Assembly: GCA_022842325.1 (NCBI GenBank)
Contig: JALHPU010000004.1
Coordinates: forward strand, 1-64,000
Origin: Sulfuritalea sp.
GTDB taxonomy: Bacteria; Pseudomonadota; Gammaproteobacteria; Burkholderiales; Rhodocyclaceae
Direction: 5' to 3'
DNA: 64,000 nucleotides
Shown here piece after piece: positions 36,502 to 44,965 of the stretch. The translations under genes were made by a program, and so were the position numbers. Numbering within the stretch: position 1 is the first letter of the stretch; every line of letters starts with the position of its first letter. The notes under the pieces were generated by a model, which was not told the origin of the DNA, searched no databases, and worked only from the letters and a program-made list of their open reading frames with translations.

Positions 36502-37869
36502 ATGGCCAAGGCGAAAACGCAGTACAGCTGCACCGAGTGCGGCGCCAGTTCGCCCAAATGGCAGGGTCAGTGCCCCGGCTGCGGCCAATGGAACACCCTG
36601 GTCGAGGCGGTGATCGAAACCGCGCAGCCGGCGGGGCGCAACTTCGCCGCGCTGGGCGGCGCCAGCGGTCTGCAGATGCTGGCAGAAATACGGCCGCGCG
36701 AGGAACCGCGCCAGCCCACCGGCGTCGAGGAATTCGATCGCGTGCTGGGCGGCGGACTGGTCGCCGGCGGCGTGGTGCTGATCGGCGGCGATCCCGGCAT
36801 CGGCAAATCGACGCTGCTCTTGCAGGCCCTGGCACGTCTGGCCCAGGCCAGCGAAAACGTGCTCTACGTCTCGGGCGAGGAATCGGGCGAGCAGGTCGCG
36901 CTGCGCGCACGGCGCCTGCAGCTCGATGTCGGCCGCATGCAGCTGCTGGCCGAGATCAACCTCGAGAAAATCCTCGCCACCCTGGTCAAGCTGCGCCCGG
37001 CCGTGGCGGTGATCGACTCGATCCAGACCGTCTGGTCGGATGCCATGCAGTCGGCGCCGGGCTCGGTGGCGCAGGTGCGCGAATGCGCGGCGCAGCTGAC
37101 GCGCTTCGCCAAGCAGAGCGGTACCTGCGTGATCCTGGTCGGCCATGTCACCAAGGAAGGCAGCCTTGCAGGGCCGCGCGTGCTGGAGCACATGGTCGAT
37201 ACGGTGCTGTATTTCGAGGGCGACACGCATTCGAGTTTTCGCCTGGTGCGCGCGGTGAAGAACCGCTTCGGCGCGGTCAATGAACTCGGCGTCTTCGCCA
37301 TGACCGAGAAGGGCCTGCGCGGCGTCGCCAATCCCTCGGCGCTGTTCCTTTCGCAGCACTCGCTGGAGGTCGCCGGTTCCTGCGTATTGTGTACCCAGGA
37401 AGGCACGCGGCCGCTGCTGGTGGAAATCCAGGCGCTGGTCGATGGCTCGCAGGCGCCGAGCCCGCGCCGGCTGGCGGTCGGTCTCGAACAGAATCGCCTG
37501 GCGATGCTGCTGGCGATTTTGCACCGTCATGCCGGCATCGTCTGCGGCGACCAGGACGTGTTCGTCAATGCCGTCGGCGGCGTCAAGATCGCCGAGCCGG
37601 CGGCCGACCTCGCGGTGCTGTTGGCCATCGTTTCCTCGCTGCGCAACAAGCCCTTGCCGGGCAAGCTGGTGGTGTTCGGCGAAGTCGGCCTGGCCGGCGA
37701 AATCCGCCCCGCGCCGCGCGGCCAGGAGCGCCTCAAGGAAGCTGCCAAGCTCGGCTTCAGCCACGCCATTGTGCCCAAGGCCAATGCGCCGCGTGCGGCG
37801 ATCAAGGGCATCGAGGTCATTGCCCTCGACCGTGTCGAGCAGGCCATCGAGCAGATGCGCGCATGGTAA
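36502..37869 (+). CDS. radA: DNA repair protein RadA
   Basis: The 455-residue RecA-like protein helps branch migration in recombination. The N-terminal zinc finger has Cys10, Cys13, Cys24 and Cys27 (CTECG...CPGCG). The ATPase core has Walker A GGDPGIGKSTLLLQ and the RadA-specific KNRFGAVNELGVFAM motif, followed by a Lon-like C-terminal domain. The start MAKAKTQYSCTECG lies four bases after alr; the longer upstream frame is a shadow of alr. It overlaps the permease gene by seven bases. Confidence 0.96.
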   Translation: MAKAKTQYSCTECGASSPKWQGQCPGCGQWNTLVEAVIETAQPAGRNFAALGGASGLQMLAEIRPREEPRQPTGVEEFDRVLGGGLVAGGVVLIGGDPGIGKSTLLLQALARLAQASENVLYVSGEESGEQVALRARRLQLDVGRMQLLAEINLEKILATLVKLRPAVAVIDSIQTVWSDAMQSAPGSVAQVRECAAQLTRFAKQSGTCVILVGHVTKEGSLAGPRVLEHMVDTVLYFEGDTHSSFRLVRAVKNRFGAVNELGVFAMTEKGLRGVANPSALFLSQHSLEVAGSCVLCTQEGTRPLLVEIQALVDGSQAPSPRRLAVGLEQNRLAMLLAILHRHAGIVCGDQDVFVNAVGGVKIAEPAADLAVLLAIVSSLRNKPLPGKLVVFGEVGLAGEIRPAPRGQERLKEAAKLGFSHAIVPKANAPRAAIKGIEVIALDRVEQAIEQMRAW

Positions 37870-40364
37870 TTCTCCTGTCTTCACTGCGCCTTGCGCTGCG
37901 CATGCTCGCGCGCGACTGGCGCGCCGGCGAACTCACCGTACTCGGCATCGCGCTGATGCTGGCAGTGGCGGCCTTGACCAGCGTCGGCTTCCTCACCGAT
38001 CGCGTCGAGCAGGCGCTGCGCCTGCAATCCCACCAACTGCTCGGCGGCGATTTGCTGCTGACCGCCGATCATCCGTTGCCCGGGCGCTTCCGCCAGGAGG
38101 CGGCGGCGCGCGGCCTGCGCCAGGCCGAGAGCGCCACTTTCCCGAGCATGGTCAGCCTCGGCGATGCCTCGCTGCTGGCCGAAATCAAGGCCGTGTCGGC
38201 GGGCTATCCCCTGCGCGGCAGCTTGCGCACCACGCCGGTGTTGAATACCGCCGATGCCGACACGGCGCGCGTGCCGCAAGCGGGTGAGGCCTGGCCCGAC
38301 GAACGTCTGGCGACCACGCTGCGCCTCGCTCCCGGCACCGAATTGGCGCTGGGAAACATTGCGGTGCGCAGCGGTCCGATCCTGACCCTGGAACCCGATC
38401 GCGGCATGAACGTGTTCGCGCTGGCACCGCGGCTGATGATCAATCTCGCCGACCTGCCGGCCACCGGCCTGATCCAGCCCGGCAGCCGGGCCAGCTACCG
38501 CCTGCACCTGGCCGGAGAAACCGCCATCGTCAAGGCCTACGAGGCTTGGGCGACGGAACAGCTCGGACGCGGCGAGAAGATCGAAAGCCTCGATAACGCG
38601 CGGCCCGAGATACGCAACGTCACCGAGCGCGCGCAGCGTTTCCTGCGCCTCGCCGCATTGCTGGCGGTGATCCTCGCCGCGGTGGCCGTGGCTCTGGCAG
38701 CCGAGCGCTACATGCGTCGCCACCTCGACGGTTGCGCGGTGATGCGCTGCATGGGCGCGTCGGGAGCGCAATTGCTGCTGATCCACGGCGGCGAATTTCT
38801 GATTTTCGGTCTCGCCGCCACCCTGGCCGGCTGCGGCGTCGGCTTTGCCGTACAGGGCGCCTTGCAGCAACTGCTGGCGGGCCTGATGGTGACCAGACTG
38901 CCGGCGCCCTCGCTGTTGCCCTGGCTGCATGGCCTGCTGGTCGGACTGACGCTGATCATCGGCTTTGCCCTGCCGCCGCTGCTGCGCCTGAAGCGGGTGC
39001 CGACGATCCGCGTGCTGCGCCGCGAGTGGAGCGGTTCGGAGCCGGCCTCGGTCGGCGCCTACCTGCTCGGCGCCATGGTGCTGGCGGCGCTGATGCTGTG
39101 GATGGCGGGCGACCTGCGCCTGGGCCTGATCGTGCTGGCCGGCTTTGTGTTCGCGCTGGGTTTCTTCGCCCTGATGGCGCGTGTGCTGCTCGCCGCGTTG
39201 GGCCGCCTGCGTCCGGCCGGCCGCGGTTATGGCTGGCGTCACGGCCTGGCCAACCTGCGCCGGCGGCTGGCGGCGACGCTGGTGCAGGCCGTGGCGCTGG
39301 CGCTGGGATTGACGGCGCTGCTGCTGCTCACCGTGGCGCGCGGCGATCTGCTCGACAGCTGGCTGGCGCGCGTGCCGGCCGACGCGCCGAACCGTTTCGC
39401 GATCAACATCCAGCCCGATCAGCGTGTCGCCATCGCCGACTTCTTCAAGGCGCGCGGTCTGCCGGCGCCGGAACTCGAGCCGATGGTGCGCGGCCGTCTG
39501 GTGCAGGTCAATGCGCAGGCCGTCGGGCCGGAGAGCTATGCCGACGATCGCGCCCAGCGTCTGGTGGATCGCGAGTTCAACCTGTCCTGGTCGGAACGGA
39601 TTCCGCCGGGCAACACGGTCAGCGGCGGACGCTGGCATGGCGCGACCAGCGTCGCCGAGTTCTCCGTGGAACAGGGCCTGGCCGAGACGCTGAAACTCAA
39701 GCTCGGCGATCGCCTGACCTACGACATCGCCGGCAATCGGGTCGAAGCGGTGATCACCAGCCTGCGCAAACTCGACTGGGATTCGATGCGCGTCAATTTC
39801 TTCGTCATGTCGCCGCCGGCCGTGCTGCGGGACTATCCCGCCAGCTTCATCACCAGCTTCCACCTGCCGGCCGACAAGGCCGGCGCGATCCCTGAACTGG
39901 TGCGGGCCTTTCCCAACATTACGGTGATCGACGTCGCCGCCCTGGTCAGGCAGTTGCATGCGACGATCGATCAGGTGGCGCGTGCCGTGCAACTGGTATT
40001 CGGCTTCGCCGTGTTGGCCGGGCTGGCGGTGCTCTACGCCGCACTGCAGGCCAGCAGCGACGAACGCCGCCACGAACTGGCGGTGCTGCGCGCGCTGGGT
40101 GCACGCAGCCGGCAGCTATCCTCCGCGCTGCTCGCCGAGTTCGCCGCGCTCGGTGCGCTGGCCGGGCTGCTCGCCGGCATCGCTGCCAGCCTGATCGGCT
40201 GGGGCCTGGCACGCTTCGCCTTCCGCCTCGATTACCTGCCGCAGCCGCAGTTGTGGCTGATCGGGCTGCTGGCGGGCGTCGTGCTGGTCGTCGTCGCCGG
40301 ATGGCTCGGCGCTTCATCGATGTTGCGCCAGTCGGCGCTGCCGGCACTGCGGGCGGCGCAGTAG
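37863..40364 (+). CDS. FtsX/MacB-type ABC transporter permease (YbbP-like)
   Basis: This 833-residue membrane protein has the YbbP pattern. An N-terminal helix (RAGELTVLGIALMLAVAALTSVGF) is followed by a large periplasmic MacB-PCD domain, then clusters of helices at residues ~260-430 and a second half repeating the plan, with the last FtsX domain (VFGFAVLAGLAVLYAALQAS). The partner ATPase is not adjacent. Such systems are linked to export or envelope lipid/enzyme functions; the substrate is unknown. The start overlaps the radA stop. Confidence 0.85.
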   Translation: MVILLSSLRLALRMLARDWRAGELTVLGIALMLAVAALTSVGFLTDRVEQALRLQSHQLLGGDLLLTADHPLPGRFRQEAAARGLRQAESATFPSMVSLGDASLLAEIKAVSAGYPLRGSLRTTPVLNTADADTARVPQAGEAWPDERLATTLRLAPGTELALGNIAVRSGPILTLEPDRGMNVFALAPRLMINLADLPATGLIQPGSRASYRLHLAGETAIVKAYEAWATEQLGRGEKIESLDNARPEIRNVTERAQRFLRLAALLAVILAAVAVALAAERYMRRHLDGCAVMRCMGASGAQLLLIHGGEFLIFGLAATLAGCGVGFAVQGALQQLLAGLMVTRLPAPSLLPWLHGLLVGLTLIIGFALPPLLRLKRVPTIRVLRREWSGSEPASVGAYLLGAMVLAALMLWMAGDLRLGLIVLAGFVFALGFFALMARVLLAALGRLRPAGRGYGWRHGLANLRRRLAATLVQAVALALGLTALLLLTVARGDLLDSWLARVPADAPNRFAINIQPDQRVAIADFFKARGLPAPELEPMVRGRLVQVNAQAVGPESYADDRAQRLVDREFNLSWSERIPPGNTVSGGRWHGATSVAEFSVEQGLAETLKLKLGDRLTYDIAGNRVEAVITSLRKLDWDSMRVNFFVMSPPAVLRDYPASFITSFHLPADKAGAIPELVRAFPNITVIDVAALVRQLHATIDQVARAVQLVFGFAVLAGLAVLYAALQASSDERRHELAVLRALGARSRQLSSALLAEFAALGALAGLLAGIAASLIGWGLARFAFRLDYLPQPQLWLIGLLAGVVLVVVAGWLGASSMLRQSALPALRAAQ

Positions 40365-40368
40365 GCTT

Positions 40369-41796
40369 TCAATCCGGCGCGGGATCGAGGTGGGCGATCG
40401 AGCCCGCGTAGTAATTCAGCATGTGCAATTGATCCGGCGCGGCGCGGAACAGTCCGTCCTCTTCCAGCACGATGCGGCGCAGGGTCAGCATGCGCAGGCC
40501 GACGCCGAAGGCATAGTCGTGGTCGTGGCGCGGGATGTAGAGATGGGCGCCGCGCGCTTCCAGCTCGCCCATGCGCGCATGGGCGGCGGCCTTCAGTTCC
40601 AGTTCGCTCAGCGCACGCTCCGGCTCGCGCATCAGGATGCTGGCGACCAGCGGCACCGGCAGCACCGGAATCACGCCGCCGATGGCATCCATCAGGCGCG
40701 CGGCGACCTCGCCGACAGCGTCGCGCCGCGCCGCATCGTCCAGCGTCGGAAAATGCAGATTGTGCTCGCGGGCCCAGATACGCATCGAGAGTGGCGCGCC
40801 GAAATTGACGCAGGCATAGCCGAAGCGGTGCCAGCTGCCGCCCAACATTTGCGCGGCATTGCGCAGGGCGAAGCCGGCGGTGATCGCCAGCGCGCGCAGG
40901 CCGCCCGGCCGCGCCGTCTGCGGATGCAGCTTGAGCAACTGGCTGCGGTCTTCCAGCACGCGGTCGTAGTTGATGCCGACGGGGATGAATACCAGGTCGC
41001 GGCGGCCGTCCTCGGGGCGCTCGTCGAAGGTCTTCAGCATGTAGTCGAGCAGGCCGAACTTCGGCGGACGCAGGCGGCCGTCGATGGTCAGGCCGCCTTC
41101 GGGAAACACGGCCTGGGTGACGCCGGCCTCGGAGGCCATCTGCACGTAGCGCGAGAGCACGGTGCGATAGAGCAAATCGCCCGAATTGCGCCGCACGAAA
41201 TAGGCACCCATGGCGCGGATCAGTTGCTGCAGCGGCCAGATGCGCGCCCACTCGCCGACCGCGAAGGAGAGCGTGGCGCGCTCGGCGGCGAGGAAGGCGA
41301 CCAGGATGTAGTCCATGTTGCTGCGATGATTGATGACGAAGACGATGGTCGATTTTGGATCGATGCGCGCCAGCCCCTGCTCGTCGACGAAGCCGATGCG
41401 CACCCGGTACAGCGCGCGCGCCGCGGCGCGGGCCAGCGCATAGCCGATGCGGTAATAGACGTAGGCATTGAAGGAGGGCACGATCTCGCGGGCGTAACGG
41501 TCGACGCGCCGCCAGACGTCGCCCAGGGTCTCGTTGCTGGCCGTGGCATGTGCCGCGGCGGCGGCCTGCACCTTGTGGTCGTGGAACAGGCGATCGATCA
41601 GCACCTGGCGCCGGGTCAGCTTGAAGGACGGCAGTTCGATCTGCAGGCGGCTGCCGATCTGGCGGATGACCAGCTTGATGCGGCGCCGGAAGAACCAGCG
41701 CATGCCCGGCACCAGCAGCATCACCAGCGCCGCCCAGGCGGCCAGCCCGGCGAGAATCAGGAACGCCCACAGTGGCATCGCAACCGTCTGGCCCAT
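40369..41796 (-). CDS. Acyltransferase of the PlsC/PlsB superfamily
   Basis: The 475-residue protein has an N-terminal membrane helix (MPLWAFLILAGLAAWAALVMLL) and the glycerolipid acyltransferase motifs: block I NHRSNMD (H-x4-D) and block III FPEGGLTIDGR. The extra helical N-terminal part and long C-terminal domain resemble PlsB-type glycerol-3-phosphate acyltransferases more than the short PlsC, but 475 residues is shorter than PlsB (~800), so substrate choice is open. ATG at 41796 was chosen because MGQTVAMPLW leads straight into the helix; a tract of ten G's sits three bases upstream. Confidence 0.82.
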   Translation of the reverse strand: MGQTVAMPLWAFLILAGLAAWAALVMLLVPGMRWFFRRRIKLVIRQIGSRLQIELPSFKLTRRQVLIDRLFHDHKVQAAAAAHATASNETLGDVWRRVDRYAREIVPSFNAYVYYRIGYALARAAARALYRVRIGFVDEQGLARIDPKSTIVFVINHRSNMDYILVAFLAAERATLSFAVGEWARIWPLQQLIRAMGAYFVRRNSGDLLYRTVLSRYVQMASEAGVTQAVFPEGGLTIDGRLRPPKFGLLDYMLKTFDERPEDGRRDLVFIPVGINYDRVLEDRSQLLKLHPQTARPGGLRALAITAGFALRNAAQMLGGSWHRFGYACVNFGAPLSMRIWAREHNLHFPTLDDAARRDAVGEVAARLMDAIGGVIPVLPVPLVASILMREPERALSELELKAAAHARMGELEARGAHLYIPRHDHDYAFGVGLRMLTLRRIVLEEDGLFRAAPDQLHMLNYYAGSIAHLDPAPD

Positions 41797-41798
41797 CG

Positions 41799-41808
41799 CC
41801 CCCCCCCC
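41799..41808 (-). repeat. Ten-base G tract in the acyltransferase ribosome site
   Basis: On the minus strand the sequence reads GCG10CG-ATG-like: ten consecutive G's between two and twelve bases before the start codon, acting as or next to the Shine-Dalgarno. Slippage would alter spacing. Confidence 0.55.
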
Positions 41809-41955
41809 GCTGCCCATGCGGCCCGCTGCGCGGGCGCCCGCAGGGGCCGTGGCGCGATCATAGCAGCGCTGGACCGGTATCCCGCGCCCGCTGCCCGGTA
41901 GCCGGAGGGATCGCGAATCGCGATACGGGCCGCGTATGGGCGGATAAGGACTGCG

Positions 41956-41961
41956 TATAAT
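41956..41961 (+). promoter_or_regulatory. -10 box for icd
   Basis: A perfect TATAAT 155 bases before the icd start; the -35 region 17 bases upstream (CGTATG) is poor, so strength is uncertain. Confidence 0.4.
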
Positions 41962-42116
41962 GCGCGCCTTCGCCACCGGGCGGCACGCCGGCAGTAAGCG
42001 GCCGGTCAGCCCGCCGTGGCATGCTTGATGGTCGGCGCAGCGACCCCGTCCCTGGCGTGGCAATGCGGCGCAGACAAAAGCATCCCGTCCCTTTTTGCCG
42101 ACTTGCGGAGACCGAA

Positions 42117-43154
42117 ATGAGTGCAACCCAGACCCCTATTCCAGCCACCCTGATCCCTGGCGATGGCATCGGCCCCGAGATTACCGCGGCCACCGTCGAA
42201 GTTCTCGAAGCGCTCGGCGCGCCTTTCGTCTGGGAAACCCAGGTTGCCGGCCTGGCCGGTGTCACGGCCTGCGGCGATCCACTGCCGCAAGCCTGCATCG
42301 ACAGCATCCGCAAGAATCGCCTGGCGCTCAAGGGGCCGCTGGAAACGCCGTCGGGCGGAGGCTATCGTTCCTCGAACGTGCGCTTGCGCGAGGAGTTCAA
42401 GCTCTACGCCAACCTGCGTCCGGCCAAGACCATCGTTCCCGGCGGTCGTTTCGAAGACATCAACCTGGTGATGGTGCGCGAGAACAACGAAGGCCTCTAC
42501 ATGGGCTACGAGCACTACATTCCGATCGACGGCGACCCCCACGCGGTGGGCATGTCCACCGGCATCAACACCCGCCAGGGCTGCCGCAAGATCGTCCGCT
42601 TTGCCTTCGACTACGCGGTCAAGCAGGGTCGCAAGAAGGTGACCGTGGTGCATAAGGCCAACATCATGAAGGCGCTGACCGGCATCTTCCTCGAAACCGC
42701 GCGCGAGATTTACGCCGCCGAGTACAAGGACAAGATCGTCATGGACGAGATCATCGTCGACGCCTGCGCCATGAAGCTGGTGATGAATCCCTGGCAGTTC
42801 GACGTGCTGGTCACCACCAACCTGTTCGGCGACATCCTCTCCGACCAGATGGCCGGCCTGGTCGGCGGCCTCGGCATGACGCCGGGCGCCAACATCGGTG
42901 AGGACGCGGCGATCTTCGAAGCCGTGCATGGCTCGGCGCCTGACATCGCGGGCAAGGGCATCGCCAATCCCACCGCGCTGCTGATGGCGGCCGGCATGAT
43001 GCTCGATCACGTCAAGCGCAAGGATCTCGGCGACCGGCTGCGCCAAGCGATCGACGACGTGCTGAACAAGGACAATGTGCGTACCGGCGATCTCGGCGGT
43101 ACCGCCACCACGGATCAGTACGCCAAGGCTCTGGTAGCGCGCATCAAGGGCTGA
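42117..43154 (+). CDS. Isocitrate dehydrogenase, NAD-dependent type
   Basis: The 345-residue enzyme oxidatively decarboxylates isocitrate to 2-oxoglutarate. It has ATLIPGDGIGPEIT, the substrate loop GPLETPSGGGYRSSNVRLRE, the catalytic VHKANIMK, NPWQFDVLVTTNLFGDILSDQMAGLVGGLGMTPGANIG for metal binding, and AVHGSAPDIAGKGIANPTA. Its short length and these motifs group it with homo-isocitrate/IDH3-like NAD enzymes rather than the ~415-residue NADP form. Cofactor is an inference. GGAG precedes the ATG. Confidence 0.9.
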   Translation: MSATQTPIPATLIPGDGIGPEITAATVEVLEALGAPFVWETQVAGLAGVTACGDPLPQACIDSIRKNRLALKGPLETPSGGGYRSSNVRLREEFKLYANLRPAKTIVPGGRFEDINLVMVRENNEGLYMGYEHYIPIDGDPHAVGMSTGINTRQGCRKIVRFAFDYAVKQGRKKVTVVHKANIMKALTGIFLETAREIYAAEYKDKIVMDEIIVDACAMKLVMNPWQFDVLVTTNLFGDILSDQMAGLVGGLGMTPGANIGEDAAIFEAVHGSAPDIAGKGIANPTALLMAAGMMLDHVKRKDLGDRLRQAIDDVLNKDNVRTGDLGGTATTDQYAKALVARIKG

Positions 43155-43231
43155 GTTTCAGGCGGCGGCGCGGCATCTGCCCGCGGCCGTCGCAATGCGC
43201 CGGTGCGCCGGGGCCTGATGCATAATGGGCC

Positions 43232-44965
43232 ATGCATGCGCCATTGAACCGCTCTTCAATGCATGGCGGCCTGTCAAGCGTGTGGGCTCGCCCGGCAGTG
43301 ATGTTGTTCATTGTTCTGTTCGGCGTCATGATTTCCTATGCGCTGGACTGGCGACAAGCCGAAAACAATATGGGATCCGTCGCGCGCGAACGCGGCGCTG
43401 CCCTGTTCCGCTTGGTGGAGCTGGCGCGCGACTGGAATGCCAGCCATGGCGGCGTGTATGTGCCGGTGACCGAAGCCACCCGGCCCAATCCTTACCTCGA
43501 ACATCCGCAACGCGATCTGGTGACGCGCAAAGGCCTGGCGCTGACCATGATAAACCCGGCCTACATGACCCGTCAGATCGCCGAGATCGCGCAGCGGGCC
43601 GACGGCATCCAGCTGCATATCACCAGCCTGAACCCGCTGCGGCCGGCCAATGCCCCGGACCCATGGGAAGCCGAGGCGCTGCGTCGCTTCGAGACGGGGT
43701 TGGCCGAAATCACCGAGCTGATTCCGGGCGAGGTTCCGGTGCATCGCTACATGGCCCCGCTCCGGGTAAAGGCCGCCTGCCTGCAGTGCCACGAGAAACA
43801 GGGCTATGCATTGGGGCAGATCCGGGGCGGGATTTCCGTGACCATGCCGGCCGCGCATTTGCTGGAAATGCGCGATGCCGGACGGATTCGCTCGGGGGCG
43901 GTGCACCTGCTGAGCTTCGCCGTGGTTGCCGCCCTGTTGCAGTTGCTGGCAAGCCGTGCGCGCAGCCACCTCGGGGCGCTGGAACGACTCACCGACGAGC
44001 AGGAGCAGGTGATCGTCGACCGCACCCAGGCCTTGTCGCGAGCCAATACCGCGCTGGAACTCCAACTGGCGGATCGTGAGCTGGCGGCGGCCGTGTTCCA
44101 GAATGCGGCCGAGGCCATCATCGTCACCGACGAGAAGGGTAATTTCGTCCAGGTCAATCCGGCGTTTTCCAGGATGACGGGCTACGCCGCCGCCGAGGTG
44201 CTGGGCCAGCCGGCGGCACTGCTCAAGTCCGGCCGCCATCCGCCGGAGTTTTATTCGGGCATGTGGCAGAGCGTGAATCGGGAAAACGGCTGGCAGGGTG
44301 AAGTCTGGAACCGGCGCAAGAACGGCGAGCTATTCGTGGTCTGGCTCTCGATCGGGCGCGTGGCCCGCCCCGGCCAGCCGGCGCGCTTCGTGGCGACGCT
44401 GACCGACATTACGCGCAGCAAGCAACTGGAACAGGAATTGCGCCACCGCGCCTATCACGATCCGCTCACCGACCTGCCCAACCGCTCACTGTTCGCGGAC
44501 CGCCTGCGCGTCGCCATTTCCCAGGCGCAGCGGCATGACCGTACCTTCGCCCTGTGCTTCATCGACCTCGACAGTTTCAAGCCGGTGAATGACAGGTTCG
44601 GCCATGCCGCCGGCGATGAACTGCTGGTGGAAACCGCCCGCCGCCTGCGTCTCGGAGTACGTGCGGCGGATACGATTGCACGCCTGGGCGGCGACGAGTT
44701 TGCCGCGATCCTGACCGAAGCCGGCTCACGAGCGGAAGTGGAAGAGGTCGCCGCGCGCATCGTCGCCGATCTGGCGCGGCCCTTCGAACTGCAGGCCGGC
44801 AGCGTCAGCATTTCCTGCAGCATCGGGATTGCCCTGTTCCCCATTCATGGTGCCGATGCCGAAGCGCTGCAGCACAACGCCGACGCCGCGCTCTACGCCG
44901 TCAAGGAATCGACGCGCAATGCCTTCCGCATCTGCCCGGATGGGGTAGCTGGCACTAACGCCTGA
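43232..44965 (+). CDS. Membrane sensor with heme motif, PAS and GGDEF domains
   Basis: This 577-residue diguanylate cyclase should make c-di-GMP. Order of parts: membrane helix ~20-38; periplasmic DUF3365/Tll0287-like domain ending in CLQCH (183-187), a c-type heme-binding motif; second helix ~222-240; short coiled linker; PAS domain ~280-400 ([24 protein letters not shown]); GGDEF domain with intact active site [11 protein letters not shown]. No EAL domain follows. Heme suggests gas or redox sensing. Its last 11 bases overlap the convergent tex gene. Confidence 0.9.
   Translation: MHAPLNRSSMHGGLSSVWARPAVMLFIVLFGVMISYALDWRQAENNMGSVARERGAALFRLVELARDWNASHGGVYVPVTEATRPNPYLEHPQRDLVTRKGLALTMINPAYMTRQIAEIAQRADGIQLHITSLNPLRPANAPDPWEAEALRRFETGLAEITELIPGEVPVHRYMAPLRVKAACLQCHEKQGYALGQIRGGISVTMPAAHLLEMRDAGRIRSGAVHLLSFAVVAALLQLLASRARSHLGALERLTDEQEQVIVDRTQALSRANTALELQLADRELAAAVFQNAAEAIIVTDEKGNFVQVNPAFSRMTGYAAAEVLGQPAALLKSGRHPPEFYSGMWQSVNRENGWQGEVWNRRKNGELFVVWLSIGRVARPGQPARFVATLTDITRSKQLEQELRHRAYHDPLTDLPNRSLFADRLRVAISQAQRHDRTFALCFIDLDSFKPVNDRFGHAAGDELLVETARRLRLGVRAADTIARLGGDEFAAILTEAGSRAEVEEVAARIVADLARPFELQAGSVSISCSIGIALFPIHGADAEALQHNADAALYAVKESTRNAFRICPDGVAGTNA

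Larger units (their letters stand above)
41797..42116. other. Divergent acyltransferase/icd gap (320 bases)
   Basis: No gene. A C10 tract (41799-41808) sits next to the acyltransferase start; a GCCCGC-rich palindromic stretch lies at 41809-41860; a TATAAT box for icd is at 41956-41961. Confidence 0.5.
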
